DNA from: a virus
Direction: 5' to 3' (one strand)
IMG/VR virus record: IMGVR_UViG_3300042888_001378
Location: 1-56,047 of that record
Length of the DNA: 56,047 nucleotides
Shown: positions 15,930 through 26,646 of the stretch, one piece after another
Numbering within the stretch: position 1 is the first letter of the stretch
Layout: each line of letters starts with the position of its first letter
Made by a program: the position numbers and the translations under genes
The notes under the pieces: generated by a model
Databases searched by the model: none
Told to the model about the DNA's origin: nothing
Seen by the model: only the letters and a program-made list of their open reading frames with translations

Positions 15930-18900
15930 TTATTCTGTTGTACAATTATGTATTAATTCTTGATTATAAAAATACCCACCTTCTTCCCAGTCAGGATCAC
16001 CAAGTATTGTTACATTACCCTCATATTCATTTGTATCATAAATTTGAGTTATAAATACCTTATTATAATCACTAATTAAAGTGTTAGAAACTCTAACACA
16101 TTTATTAACTTTATCTCTTAAAATAGAAATATAATTTCTTTGTCTTTCGTACAGTGTAGTTCCTGGTATAAAATTAACCAAATTATTTTCTGCCTGTACT
16201 AAAGTTTCTGTAAGTCCACTACAACTCATAAAATTACTATAATAATTTTGTTGTTGTAATAAATATTGGGTTTCCTCATTACTTAAATTAGTAAGTAAAT
16301 TACTTAATTGTGTTTCTAAATTAGTAAGGTTACCAGTCAATAATTGTATTTGTGCCGTCACCACATCAATCTGAGATTGTAGGTTAGGTGTATCTAAATC
16401 TTGTAAGTTTAACGAACACAATATTTTATTTTGTGCAGCGATATTATCCTTAACTAATTCTATTTGAATGTTTTTTATTTTTATTTGATTTTTAATATTG
16501 TTTATCACATCATTAGTAGGGTAAATTGGTATTTGTTCTACTAATGAATAAACGTCTTCCGAACCAATACTAAAATCTGTATACGCACTTAACGTACAAC
16601 CTGTTGTCGTTTCAATAAAGTTTAAACTATATTTTTTATACTGAAATTTGTTTTGATCGAAAATCGTGTTTCTATATACTTTACCTGAATTATCACAACC
16701 TTCCCAAATCGTAGTTGCTGGGACAACTTGTTCTAATAAATTTAACCAATAGTCCCCAATTTTATCCATAAATTCAAACATAGTATTATATGTGAATTTA
16801 CCTGACAATTCTTTACCACAATTATTGGCGTTTAGATATAGTTCATAGAATAACCTTAGTAATGGATAATCACTAATAGTTTGTCTACTTTTTACATCAA
16901 TTAGATTTGATTGTACTAATTGGTCAAACATATCTTTTACATTGATTTCTGATGGTTGTACATCTAAATAATCTAATGGGTTAATACAGATATTATATGT
17001 ATTACCTGTGTAGTATCCGTTAGAACATTCATTTAAAGTTCCACAGTATTCACAATCACCTTCACATACACTACATCCATCAATTGGTTTCCATACACAA
17101 TATCCGTTGTTACTGTCCCACTGGTAGTTTTTACCCAATCCTAACCCATCTAAACCTTCACCGTTTAAAATACTGTTTAATGTTTTACAACAGTTTTCAT
17201 CCACAAAAGTGGTTTGATTAAATGTTTGTGCAGTTACACCACTTAAAACTTCAACTAAAGTACCACCAGTATAAGGTGTACTACCACTATAGATATATGT
17301 CTCATAAACAGATAAAGTACCATCATAATTTTCAGTTATTAAACCAAATAAATTATCTGTTTGTTGATTGTTATTAATAACCAACGTATCTGTACCACAA
17401 TTATTATTTTGTATTTCAAAACCTGAAAGACTTGATCCTAAATTTAATAAATCATAGTATGATGCATTTAAGGAATTTGTATAATCTGAGGTTAATGCAT
17501 AGTATTCATTTTTTAACTCAGTAACTTGATTTACCAAAGTATTTGTAAATGTCGAACAACTAAATGTTAATCCTGTTGTGGATGCGGACAAATCTAATGA
17601 ATAATCAAATAGTGTTGTAGAACTATATACCTGCCCACTATAAACTACAGTACTAGCAGATGTACAATTTGTAGGACAACTACCACTACAATCTATATTT
17701 TTCCAAAAATTAAATACGTCACATTCTATAGCCTTCGCAGGATCTATACTAAATGTGGTGTTTTTAACATTAATAATTAAATCTGAATGATTAACGTCAT
17801 AATTCGTATATCTATATTCTAAGTCAGTCCACAATCTTTCTTCAGGTGTACCTAATTTTACTACCTGATAATTACTTGTTGATGCCGTATTACAAGGTCC
17901 ATCAGGATATATAGTTTCTGTAATTATTCCCTGATCAGTGTAAACCCAAGATTTTTTATTGTCAATAACACAACTCAATTGTGGAATTAAACAATTATTC
18001 AATGAAACTAATCGTTCTGTTTTACAATCAGAAACATTAATTATAATGTTATCAATTAATAAACATACTGAACAGTTATAGTTTTCTATCTCAACTGAAA
18101 AGAAAAATTCTTTTTCGGGATATAATCTCCTTAAATCATCACACACACATTCTGGTATAGTGAAATTAAAGGTATTCCAATTAGGTTGGAATAAGTTTGA
18201 GTTATATGGTGTGTTTGAGTTAGATAATTCTGTGAAAACAGAATCCTCTATTAAGGCAATATCTTGTTCAGAACCTTCCAATATAATACCACTATATCCA
18301 ACTGAAGGGTTAAATACCCAAAATGGGTTAACTGACTGTGTATACGGTAAATAAGTTAAATTAGAGTCAACTTGACTAGTATAAACTAAATTATTATTAT
18401 CCACAAACAATTTAAAATTAAGTTTTAAATCATCAATTAATGTTAAATAACTTTCAGTACTATTAATATAGTCGTTATATTGTGTTAGTATTTCAGAATA
18501 CCATTCATCATAAACAGACTCTGTAATATTTTCTATCTCTATTAATTTTGTTTGTAGTGTTTCTAATGTATTATTTAGATAATTAAATAATTCTTGACTA
18601 CAACAAGGGTTAGGTAATGTTGGATCACATGGACTAGGTATTTCTGCCTGTGCTTCCGCTATAACATCTACAATTTCATCTATAGTAATTGTAGTTTTTA
18701 AGGTTGAATTATCGTTTTGTACGATATCATATGTTATATCTTCCTTTTGTTTTTCTAATGCACTAACCTGTGTTTTATTTTTTTGTAGTTCAATATTTAA
18801 CGTAACCTTTTGACTATCATTTAATACAATTTGACCTTCAGCATTAGTAATCGATTTAGGTGTAACACCTAATATTATTGCAGTTTTATTAATGGTATTA

Positions 18901-21900
18901 ATATAATCATTATTATCTAAAGTAGATTTTTGAGTTGTTTCATCACCAATTACTAAATAATTTTTAGATAATGTGTTGATGTTCTCTTTTACTACATTAA
19001 TATCTTTTACTAAAGTATTTTCTACTTCTTTTTGGTTTTCAAATTTTGCAACAACTAATTGTTCTTCTAAATAATTATTTTGTTGACAATTATATAATAA
19101 ATTTGAGTAGACTGTTTTTTCAGAACTTAATCTAGCATTTTCAGTTTTAACACAATTATTATATAATTCTCTATCTCTTGTATTAATTGTTTTAGTATTA
19201 CCATAAACTTGTGCTTTACAATAAGATTCAACGTCAAAGGTATTTATTTCATTAATCTTATCTTCATAAATTTTACAATCTAATGGTAATGTAGCATTAG
19301 ATAATGCCTTATTAATTACCTCAATTTGACTATTTTTTTCTGTAATCTGAGAATCAATTAATGTCTCAGTAATTTTTAACTTATTATTTTCAGTAGTTAA
19401 TATATCTACTTGAGTTTCTTTACTTGAGATTAATGTATTCTTTTGTTTTTCAGAATTTATAATTTCATTAGATAACACAGACTTAGTTGGTTGATTTTCG
19501 GGTACCTCCTCTAAATTACAGTTAAATTCGTATTGTGATATTACCCCAATAATTCCTTCTATAGTATTCTTATAATCCATATATAGATTAGTCCAAAGTC
19601 CATATTCTAATGGTATTTCTAACATACAAATATTTGTAGTAGTTATATATTCATTAAAGTCTATAAAACATCCTGGTTGAACTATGTTTAAAGTGAAACA
19701 ATCACCTATTGATATGTCTACCTCTTTTTTAATGTTATTTAAATCTGTACCATATGTAATCAATTCACTATAATCAAAATCAAATGAACCTAATAACTCA
19801 CTATTTGGTGTTGTAACTATTTCTTCATATGTATCAGAAATATTTTTAACCCAATTAGCATTAACTGAATACGAATCCTTCAATGATGCGATGTTTCCAC
19901 CTACCGCATTACAACATTCAACAATTGGTTCGTTTTGTTGTGTGTTTTGCCATATAACATATTCTTCAGTTACATCCTCACTATCATTAAAGTTATTTTC
20001 TAAAATAGAACTTTCTTCCGAACTGTTAGTAAAAGAAACAAAGTTCATACATAATAAACTATTTAATGAATTATCATGAATAATTGCTGGATAACAATCT
20101 ATTCTTGTTACACACTCTTTTAAATTTTCTGTCTGATATTTTACCATATAGTCAAAAGAAAAGTCTACTTTACAAGAACAATCTGTAACTTCAGGTAATT
20201 TAAATCCTGACCAAGCCTCACTCGCAAATACAATTGATACGTTATCTAAACTACCACACCCTATATGATTTGGATCAACAACCGCATTACTTATTGAGTT
20301 AGGGTTTTCTACATATAGATTACCATTATCAACATACGGTATTAAATTATTTGTTGTTGTATCAATATAAAAAGAACCATATGTATACTGAGTAAACAGT
20401 TCTCCAACTGACTGATACAATTCTGCCAATTGTCCTGTTGCGTTCCAATCTAAAATGAAATCATTATAATATTCGATAGGAGTAAAACTTACTCTACCAT
20501 ATTCGTCTATTACGTGAACAACCCAATTTGCTGGATTCATAAAATCAGGATCTTCAAACAAAGAATTTAAAATAACTTCAAAACAATCAATACAATCTTC
20601 ACCAACACCTTTAACTATTATAGCCTCTTCTAAACAATCATCATATATTGTTGTCGAATAATATTGTGGTACTTCACCGATTGGGTTTTGTAATTCTACA
20701 TAACCAATAGATGTATCAAATAACGATGGTGGTATAACATACGTTGTTCCACCAGTTACAGTTGATAATTGATTACTATATGTCTCAATTTGTGTCTGTA
20801 TTGTTGATTTTTCTATTTCAGTATTTAATGACTTATATGTTGTACCACCTATTGGTGTCTCTACAGTTTCTTTACCACTACCAGTCATACCTATAGGGTT
20901 TACATTAGGAACTGTAACACCACCTAAACCAATAACTGGTGAAGAAGGTAACGCAGGTACTGACGTGTTAGTAGTATTACCAACTGTCCCATTTGTTCCT
21001 GAAGTAGATGAGGTACCATTTAGTTCCCCCTCTAATCCCCCAATGTAATTTTGAATATCGTTTGTATTCGATGTTGGTGTAGTTAATGAACTACCTGAAA
21101 TACATACAATATAACTTATATCATCTTCTTCAATAATTTGAAAATTGTATCCGTACCACGCACAACATTCAGGACTACTAATTATTGTTGTTAATTCACA
21201 ATCAACTTCAACAAACCACTTAAAGAAATTAGACGGTAGACTGTTTGGGTTCAATCCGTTTAAATAAGTCTGTGGTGGAATTGTAGAGGTGTTTGATGAT
21301 GGGGATGTCGAAAACTGTGTTACACCATTAGGTGTTAACTGATAACATTTATTATTAAATGAATATATGTTATTTGGCATAGTATTATTAGTCAATTCAA
21401 ACACTATAATACCATTAGGTAAAGTATCAACTGGCTCACCAACACAAGGTGCAGTTTTAGAACAGTATTCAACTATTCTACATTCTTCATTAGTATATGT
21501 AACATATTGTCCACCTTCAGAAATACAACAACTAGCAAATTCATTAAATGAAACCTTAGTACCACCAGAATTAACAAAGTATATATAAGGGTCACAAGTC
21601 ACCGCACTTAAGGATGAACAATCTATTTGGAAATTATCCTGTGGTATCTCATCAACACATATTTGTAATGTTTGATTAATGTCACAATTTTCAGAAGAAA
21701 CTTCTAAAAGTGCATTGTTTTGTGCCACCATATAGTTATTTTGTATTACATACCATTCTGGTGAATACGCCAAATAACTATTTTGTTGTATTTGTTGTTG
21801 GAAATTTAAATATGCTTCTTCAGCCGCCTCAAATTGTTGTTGGAATGTTGTCTTACCATCATTCTGTAGTGGCGTTTCAATAATACTATAATTAACGTTT

Positions 21901-23948
21901 ACACAATCCTCTATGAATTGGTATGTATTAATTGCGGGATTAAATGTTAATTGTGTTGTAAAAAATTCACTCGTCCCTGAAGGTACGCTATTAAATAATC
22001 CATGATTATAATTTAAAAAGTAATTTTCACCTAAAGTTGTTGCCGTAACAGTAACTGTGGGTTCTGAATTAAAGTTAGGGATAAAACACCTACTAAAATA
22101 TTGTAGATATTCACTACCACCATCATATGCACCAACGTGTGGGTTGTTACCCTCTAAATTAGTTACTACATTAGAACCGTAAGTCTCCCTATACCAACCT
22201 CCCGCTTTTTGGAAATACATTTCGGTATAATCATTCTCCACTAACTCACCCGTATTAGGATCAATAAAATTTGTAATTACTATATCACCATTTATTGGTG
22301 GTAGTGGGTACCCATTTTCATCGTATGGGATATTTTGGAAGTTTACTTCTCCTGTATATATGTATAATAATCTTTTTATTTCCTCTACATCTAAAGGTTT
22401 GTCTAATATTACAATGTATTCATTGAAATTAACTAAGGATTCAGGTGCACCAATAAATCTGAATAAGAACTCAACTGCCTTCCTACTACCCTTACTTTTC
22501 CACAACCAAGCAATGTTCAATATTAATCTTCTGTAAAGTTCAATATCAATCTCACTTTGAGTCATATTAGTTGATGTACCGCTAAACTCTCCACCACCGT
22601 TACTAGGTAAAAATAATTTACTAAATGTATTATCCGTAACAAAAGTTATAGGGTCTAAACCTAACATATAAGCCAAATCTTTGACTAATACATCTGGTAC
22701 GTTGTTTTTCTTATCGTATGTAACAACGTGTGCGAATTTTATACCATTAATATATTTTTTAATGAAATCAAATTCTACTCCATATATTCTTAATAGTTTA
22801 GATGCTTTCTCACCATTTAATACATAATCATTACCATCCCCTCTAGGTATGGTATCAAAACTACTTATTGCTTCCGTAGTATATTTTCTTATAATGATAT
22901 CCGTTCTAGAATTATCTAAATCCTCACCCAATTGATTCATCTTATCTAAAAAGGCAATATAATAACTATCAAAAAAGTTTAGGTTATAACCGTCTTCTAA
23001 TAAAGGGAAATTAAATATCTTTTTAGATGTGAGTAATACACCATTATCTGTATATTTCGTACTATAGAATTGTGATGTATATTTTGGATAAATATTTCTA
23101 TCTAATAAGTTTAATTGTAAGTCATTTAATCCCGTAAAGAATTTCTCAATCTCCGATTCGTTTGGTTTTATGAAATACGGTATTGACGAATCTATTGGTG
23201 TCGTTAAGAATGATATTTGTGGTAAAATTAAACCAGTTAATTCTGGAAAAGGATTTCCCTCAACAACTAATTCTACCTCAGAGTTAGTTTTTTGTGTTGC
23301 AGGTGCGATACTTTTTATTTTTTTCGAAATACCGTTATGTTCAATTGTATATGAACCATATTTTAACGTAAAATTTCTTAAAGGATTTTCTGTTTGTTCT
23401 GTAGGTGTAAATTGTGCATCTACAGTATATTTTATATTGTATGGGTTAACAAAGAAATTACTATTTACCTTAAATGTTGATTCGTCCGCAGATAAATTAT
23501 ACACATAATTAGTAATATTATTACCTGTAACACTACCAACTTTATTATCCACATAAATTGCTGCAGGATAATTATTTTGTATGTCTATTAGGGAAGCCCT
23601 AATCAATTCTTTTGCAGAACCATACCAAACATAACTTAATGGATTTGTAATATCTAAATTAAGTTTTGTTTTTAAATTTTTTTGTATCTCTAATTGAGGT
23701 GTGTCCGCATCTACAATATCGTCTAAGGTAAAAAATTTAGATTTTGTACCCTGAGTAAATAAAACATTTGGTTTGGGATCTAAATTTACTGATATTGAAA
23801 AATTACCATTAGTAAATAACGTAGTCCCTCCCTCACTAGTAAGTTGGAACCCTACTAAGTCAGGACTAAAATTCCTATACTCAATGTTGTCATTGAAAAA
23901 TATTCTTTTAGCGTATCCCGCAATTTTTATTCTCTTATTGTTAGCCAT
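15930..23948 (-). CDS. Giant tail/baseplate protein with gpI/gp7-like segment (2672 aa)
   Basis: The N-terminal 500 residues end in LYRRLILNIAWLWKSKGSRK and AVEFLFRFIG (about 471-500). These resemble the KGT-containing helix of P2 tail protein I and related wedge proteins. The rest is a mosaic of beta-rich, cysteine-containing segments (about 750-950), a Gly/Thr/Ser linker (about 970-1035), long coiled coils (about 1490-1560, 1600-1750 and 2440-2560) and further beta-rich segments. A segment near 2320 (EQVVPATTIWEG) recurs in baseplate proteins of related phages as I remember them. It most likely forms a wedge arm or a tail-length extension beside gp6. No enzyme motif was seen. The role is inferred. 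Confidence 0.75.
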   Translation of the reverse strand: MANNKRIKIAGYAKRIFFNDNIEYRNFSPDLVGFQLTSEGGTTLFTNGNFSISVNLDPKPNVLFTQGTKSKFFTLDDIVDADTPQLEIQKNLKTKLNLDITNPLSYVWYGSAKELIRASLIDIQNNYPAAIYVDNKVGSVTGNNITNYVYNLSADESTFKVNSNFFVNPYNIKYTVDAQFTPTEQTENPLRNFTLKYGSYTIEHNGISKKIKSIAPATQKTNSEVELVVEGNPFPELTGLILPQISFLTTPIDSSIPYFIKPNESEIEKFFTGLNDLQLNLLDRNIYPKYTSQFYSTKYTDNGVLLTSKKIFNFPLLEDGYNLNFFDSYYIAFLDKMNQLGEDLDNSRTDIIIRKYTTEAISSFDTIPRGDGNDYVLNGEKASKLLRIYGVEFDFIKKYINGIKFAHVVTYDKKNNVPDVLVKDLAYMLGLDPITFVTDNTFSKLFLPSNGGGEFSGTSTNMTQSEIDIELYRRLILNIAWLWKSKGSRKAVEFLFRFIGAPESLVNFNEYIVILDKPLDVEEIKRLLYIYTGEVNFQNIPYDENGYPLPPINGDIVITNFIDPNTGELVENDYTEMYFQKAGGWYRETYGSNVVTNLEGNNPHVGAYDGGSEYLQYFSRCFIPNFNSEPTVTVTATTLGENYFLNYNHGLFNSVPSGTSEFFTTQLTFNPAINTYQFIEDCVNVNYSIIETPLQNDGKTTFQQQFEAAEEAYLNFQQQIQQNSYLAYSPEWYVIQNNYMVAQNNALLEVSSENCDINQTLQICVDEIPQDNFQIDCSSLSAVTCDPYIYFVNSGGTKVSFNEFASCCISEGGQYVTYTNEECRIVEYCSKTAPCVGEPVDTLPNGIIVFELTNNTMPNNIYSFNNKCYQLTPNGVTQFSTSPSSNTSTIPPQTYLNGLNPNSLPSNFFKWFVEVDCELTTIISSPECCAWYGYNFQIIEEDDISYIVCISGSSLTTPTSNTNDIQNYIGGLEGELNGTSSTSGTNGTVGNTTNTSVPALPSSPVIGLGGVTVPNVNPIGMTGSGKETVETPIGGTTYKSLNTEIEKSTIQTQIETYSNQLSTVTGGTTYVIPPSLFDTSIGYVELQNPIGEVPQYYSTTIYDDCLEEAIIVKGVGEDCIDCFEVILNSLFEDPDFMNPANWVVHVIDEYGRVSFTPIEYYNDFILDWNATGQLAELYQSVGELFTQYTYGSFYIDTTTNNLIPYVDNGNLYVENPNSISNAVVDPNHIGCGSLDNVSIVFASEAWSGFKLPEVTDCSCKVDFSFDYMVKYQTENLKECVTRIDCYPAIIHDNSLNSLLCMNFVSFTNSSEESSILENNFNDSEDVTEEYVIWQNTQQNEPIVECCNAVGGNIASLKDSYSVNANWVKNISDTYEEIVTTPNSELLGSFDFDYSELITYGTDLNNIKKEVDISIGDCFTLNIVQPGCFIDFNEYITTTNICMLEIPLEYGLWTNLYMDYKNTIEGIIGVISQYEFNCNLEEVPENQPTKSVLSNEIINSEKQKNTLISSKETQVDILTTENNKLKITETLIDSQITEKNSQIEVINKALSNATLPLDCKIYEDKINEINTFDVESYCKAQVYGNTKTINTRDRELYNNCVKTENARLSSEKTVYSNLLYNCQQNNYLEEQLVVAKFENQKEVENTLVKDINVVKENINTLSKNYLVIGDETTQKSTLDNNDYINTINKTAIILGVTPKSITNAEGQIVLNDSQKVTLNIELQKNKTQVSALEKQKEDITYDIVQNDNSTLKTTITIDEIVDVIAEAQAEIPSPCDPTLPNPCCSQELFNYLNNTLETLQTKLIEIENITESVYDEWYSEILTQYNDYINSTESYLTLIDDLKLNFKLFVDNNNLVYTSQVDSNLTYLPYTQSVNPFWVFNPSVGYSGIILEGSEQDIALIEDSVFTELSNSNTPYNSNLFQPNWNTFNFTIPECVCDDLRRLYPEKEFFFSVEIENYNCSVCLLIDNIIINVSDCKTERLVSLNNCLIPQLSCVIDNKKSWVYTDQGIITETIYPDGPCNTASTSNYQVVKLGTPEERLWTDLEYRYTNYDVNHSDLIINVKNTTFSIDPAKAIECDVFNFWKNIDCSGSCPTNCTSASTVVYSGQVYSSTTLFDYSLDLSASTTGLTFSCSTFTNTLVNQVTELKNEYYALTSDYTNSLNASYYDLLNLGSSLSGFEIQNNNCGTDTLVINNNQQTDNLFGLITENYDGTLSVYETYIYSGSTPYTGGTLVEVLSGVTAQTFNQTTFVDENCCKTLNSILNGEGLDGLGLGKNYQWDSNNGYCVWKPIDGCSVCEGDCEYCGTLNECSNGYYTGNTYNICINPLDYLDVQPSEINVKDMFDQLVQSNLIDVKSRQTISDYPLLRLFYELYLNANNCGKELSGKFTYNTMFEFMDKIGDYWLNLLEQVVPATTIWEGCDNSGKVYRNTIFDQNKFQYKKYSLNFIETTTGCTLSAYTDFSIGSEDVYSLVEQIPIYPTNDVINNIKNQIKIKNIQIELVKDNIAAQNKILCSLNLQDLDTPNLQSQIDVVTAQIQLLTGNLTNLETQLSNLLTNLSNEETQYLLQQQNYYSNFMSCSGLTETLVQAENNLVNFIPGTTLYERQRNYISILRDKVNKCVRVSNTLISDYNKVFITQIYDTNEYEGNVTILGDPDWEEGGYFYNQELIHNCTTE

Positions 23949-23955
23949 TTACGTT

Positions 23956-24858
23956 TTAAAAATTAGTTATATCATCAAAATCTTTTGTTGGGTCGATAGT
24001 AAATTTCTGTTCCCTAACTTCATACAACGGTTTACCAGTAAACTGATCTTTAACTTCATATAAGTTATATTGTCTGTAAATCTGATTACCAAAATTGTAT
24101 ATAGTATAAATACCATCTTCCAAAGATTTTGTTTGGTTAGAGAATAGTGCATATGCCAATGTTTCTTCATCGAATTCCACCATTTCTATTTCCAACATAA
24201 CTGGATTAAAAAACGTATTTGTTATAATTACATCCTGAAGAGGATTACCTATAAAAGGTATTGCGTTTGGTTTAACTGATGGTGCCGAAGAAGGGGATAC
24301 AGTACAAAATACACTAGTCGAATTATCATTAAATGTGTATGCCTGTGACGCATTTGAATTACCTTGATTTTGTGAAATAGGTAATGCCCTATTATTAGAC
24401 GTTACAATCCTAAATAAATTTTGGATTTTATCTTGTCCAGTACCAGTCTGTTCTTTTATATATTCTATTCTATAACCAACAAGATTACCATTCTCAAATC
24501 TATTTTGTAATTCAAGTGGTATTTGATTGATATCGAAAACGATTCCTTTCACATCTTGATTATCCACCAAAACTGCACAATCTTGTATCGTAGTTCTAAT
24601 TTGTTTAGGTCTTATTACAATACTATAAAATCCTTTAGAACCAAATACTGATGTAGGTAATTTTAATGTATATAATCCACCAAAAATTTCATTTACATTG
24701 TTTGGGTTGTTTGCAGGAATCAATACCTCTGCAGGGTCTAACGATTGTAATTCTACTGTTGTTAATGATTCCCTATTGGGTGTGTAACTGTAAAATATCT
24801 CAACGTCATCAATTGATACATCTGCTGGTCTTATAGTTCCGTAATTTCCTGTAGCCAT
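23956..24858 (-). CDS. Baseplate/tail structural protein (300 aa)
   Basis: This protein is unrecognised. It is beta-rich with a central Asn/Ser-rich loop (about 165-200) and no transmembrane segment or catalytic motif. It lies seven bases before the giant tail protein and ten bases after a similar-sized structural gene, in a run of co-directional baseplate genes. That position and composition suggest a baseplate component. Confidence in coding is high, in function low. Confidence 0.7.
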   Translation of the reverse strand: MATGNYGTIRPADVSIDDVEIFYSYTPNRESLTTVELQSLDPAEVLIPANNPNNVNEIFGGLYTLKLPTSVFGSKGFYSIVIRPKQIRTTIQDCAVLVDNQDVKGIVFDINQIPLELQNRFENGNLVGYRIEYIKEQTGTGQDKIQNLFRIVTSNNRALPISQNQGNSNASQAYTFNDNSTSVFCTVSPSSAPSVKPNAIPFIGNPLQDVIITNTFFNPVMLEIEMVEFDEETLAYALFSNQTKSLEDGIYTIYNFGNQIYRQYNLYEVKDQFTGKPLYEVREQKFTIDPTKDFDDITNF

Positions 24859-24868
24859 AACTTTATTT

Positions 24869-25744
24869 TTATATTCTTATAAATCCACCTCTATTTGTGT
24901 CGATGTCATTACTTGTTTTTATTTCTGATAATATTCCGTGTCTTTCAAATATATCTTCTATACCTCTATTTATAAATACTGCACTATCAACTTCTGGTTT
25001 AAAAACTACACCTAAATATTCTTCTTTTTTTAATGAAGCATTTAATGACGTATTATATTGATTCCACCCACCATTTTTAGAAACGAATTTAGTAGTATTA
25101 TAACTTAAAGATTTACCATATTCATCAACAGTTTTGGTGAATTGGTTTTTAAATGTAGTAAACTCTACACCTGTACTCTGTACATTACTATTGTTTGATC
25201 CAATTTTATAAACTGTCTCAAAATTACTTTCATAAATTACACCATTAAAGTTATCTTTAGGGTTATTAGAAACATTTAAATTAGGTACATATATATCATT
25301 ACCTTGTGAATCTTTTCTATAAGATTTAACTTGTTTTAATAATGAATCATCCGTATAACCACTAACCGTAACACTATTTGTATAATAAAAACTAACAGGT
25401 GCACCAGCCAAACGACCATAAGTAAACGAGTTAAAATTATTAGGTTTGATTGTTAATTGACTACTTTTAGGGACAAATGGTTCATCAGTAAAAATACCCA
25501 TATCATCTATATCCTGTGTTAAAAATAAAGTCACATCTATAGTATTAACTATTTTCTGACCTAAAGGAGTTAATATAAAATTACCTTCAGAATCTATCTT
25601 ATAATCAGGTATTTTACCATAATAATACTTAGGATTACTTTCATCTATGACAGTTTTACCTTCCGAATTTTTAATCAAAACACTTTTAGGTATATTTCTT
25701 ACCGTATGGTATTCTAAATTTATCTTTTTTCTAATGTATTCCAT
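24869..25744 (-). CDS. Baseplate/tail structural protein (291 aa)
   Basis: This 291-residue protein has no recognised domain. The C-terminal part (about 240-291) contains EYLGVVFKPEVDSAVFINRG followed by a short acidic helix and a Gly-rich end. I recall that pattern from structural proteins of other large Bacteroidetes phages. It is beta-rich with no signal peptide. The ATG lies seven bases after the octamer TATTTATA. A structural role is inferred from its place between other baseplate genes. Confidence 0.7.
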   Translation of the reverse strand: MEYIRKKINLEYHTVRNIPKSVLIKNSEGKTVIDESNPKYYYGKIPDYKIDSEGNFILTPLGQKIVNTIDVTLFLTQDIDDMGIFTDEPFVPKSSQLTIKPNNFNSFTYGRLAGAPVSFYYTNSVTVSGYTDDSLLKQVKSYRKDSQGNDIYVPNLNVSNNPKDNFNGVIYESNFETVYKIGSNNSNVQSTGVEFTTFKNQFTKTVDEYGKSLSYNTTKFVSKNGGWNQYNTSLNASLKKEEYLGVVFKPEVDSAVFINRGIEDIFERHGILSEIKTSNDIDTNRGGFIRI

Positions 25745-25761
25745 AACTATTTATAAATATA

Positions 25762-26646
25762 TTAAAGTATAGTTTGCCAAAATGTTAGTGTAGGTATACC
25801 GTTACTTGATGGATTTAAATTAACTCCTGGTGGTATTAATTGTTGTCTATAGTTTGGTGTGAATTTATATTTATAAATACCATTATCATTTTTTAATATC
25901 ACCTTTAAATATGTGATACCATTTTCACCCTCTAAATTTGTTAAAGTAATATTGTTTGGGTTGAAATCTTTAGATGCTGCCATTTCATATATTTTACCAT
26001 TTCCCGCATTATTGAATTGTGCAACTGCATACATTTCATATTCTTGATTTGGTGCATTATCTACTAAGTCCTTAAACCAATATATGTGGAACCCCTCATG
26101 AACCTCATTAGGTTGTAATACAGGATCACCAATTGTAAATGTAATAGGACAATTATCTAAAGGAAGTACAAACCCGAATTGATTTTCTTGATCTTTACCT
26201 ACCTGTGTATATATGTCTGAAAAAGATAATAATTGATTTTTACCACTATATGGATTATCATAAAGTGATAATCTAATAAAACTATTAATAAATCTTTCAG
26301 TTCTACAGAATATATCGTCAAAAATAAACCCAATATCTTTGTAAAGTCCTGGTTCCGCACTAGTACCCCTATGTGAGGGATTACCTATTAGTATACTACT
26401 TGGAGTATAAAAATTTAAATTTATTTTAAATTTATCTATAATATTCCAATTATTATCACAAGGTTTAAAAATAACTTTTTTATAATCAACTATTGGATTA
26501 ATAGACTTTTCAATTTCGTCTTTTACAAACTTATCCTCAATTAATTCTGCATTATCAACAGGGAAAAAATTAGTTCCCAATGATATGTCTATGGTACTAC
26601 CAGTACCCAAACTTCCAATTAATATTTTTCTTCTATCAACAAACAT
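25762..26646 (-). CDS. Baseplate/tail structural protein (294 aa)
   Basis: This protein is unrecognised. It is beta-rich, begins MFVDRRKILIGSLG and has conserved-looking aromatic and proline residues but no catalytic motif. Its start overlaps the end of the 724-residue gene by 11 bases, which suggests translational coupling and linked stoichiometry. It lies in the middle of the baseplate gene run; its role is inferred from that alone. Confidence 0.68.
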   Translation of the reverse strand: MFVDRRKILIGSLGTGSTIDISLGTNFFPVDNAELIEDKFVKDEIEKSINPIVDYKKVIFKPCDNNWNIIDKFKINLNFYTPSSILIGNPSHRGTSAEPGLYKDIGFIFDDIFCRTERFINSFIRLSLYDNPYSGKNQLLSFSDIYTQVGKDQENQFGFVLPLDNCPITFTIGDPVLQPNEVHEGFHIYWFKDLVDNAPNQEYEMYAVAQFNNAGNGKIYEMAASKDFNPNNITLTNLEGENGITYLKVILKNDNGIYKYKFTPNYRQQLIPPGVNLNPSSNGIPTLTFWQTIL

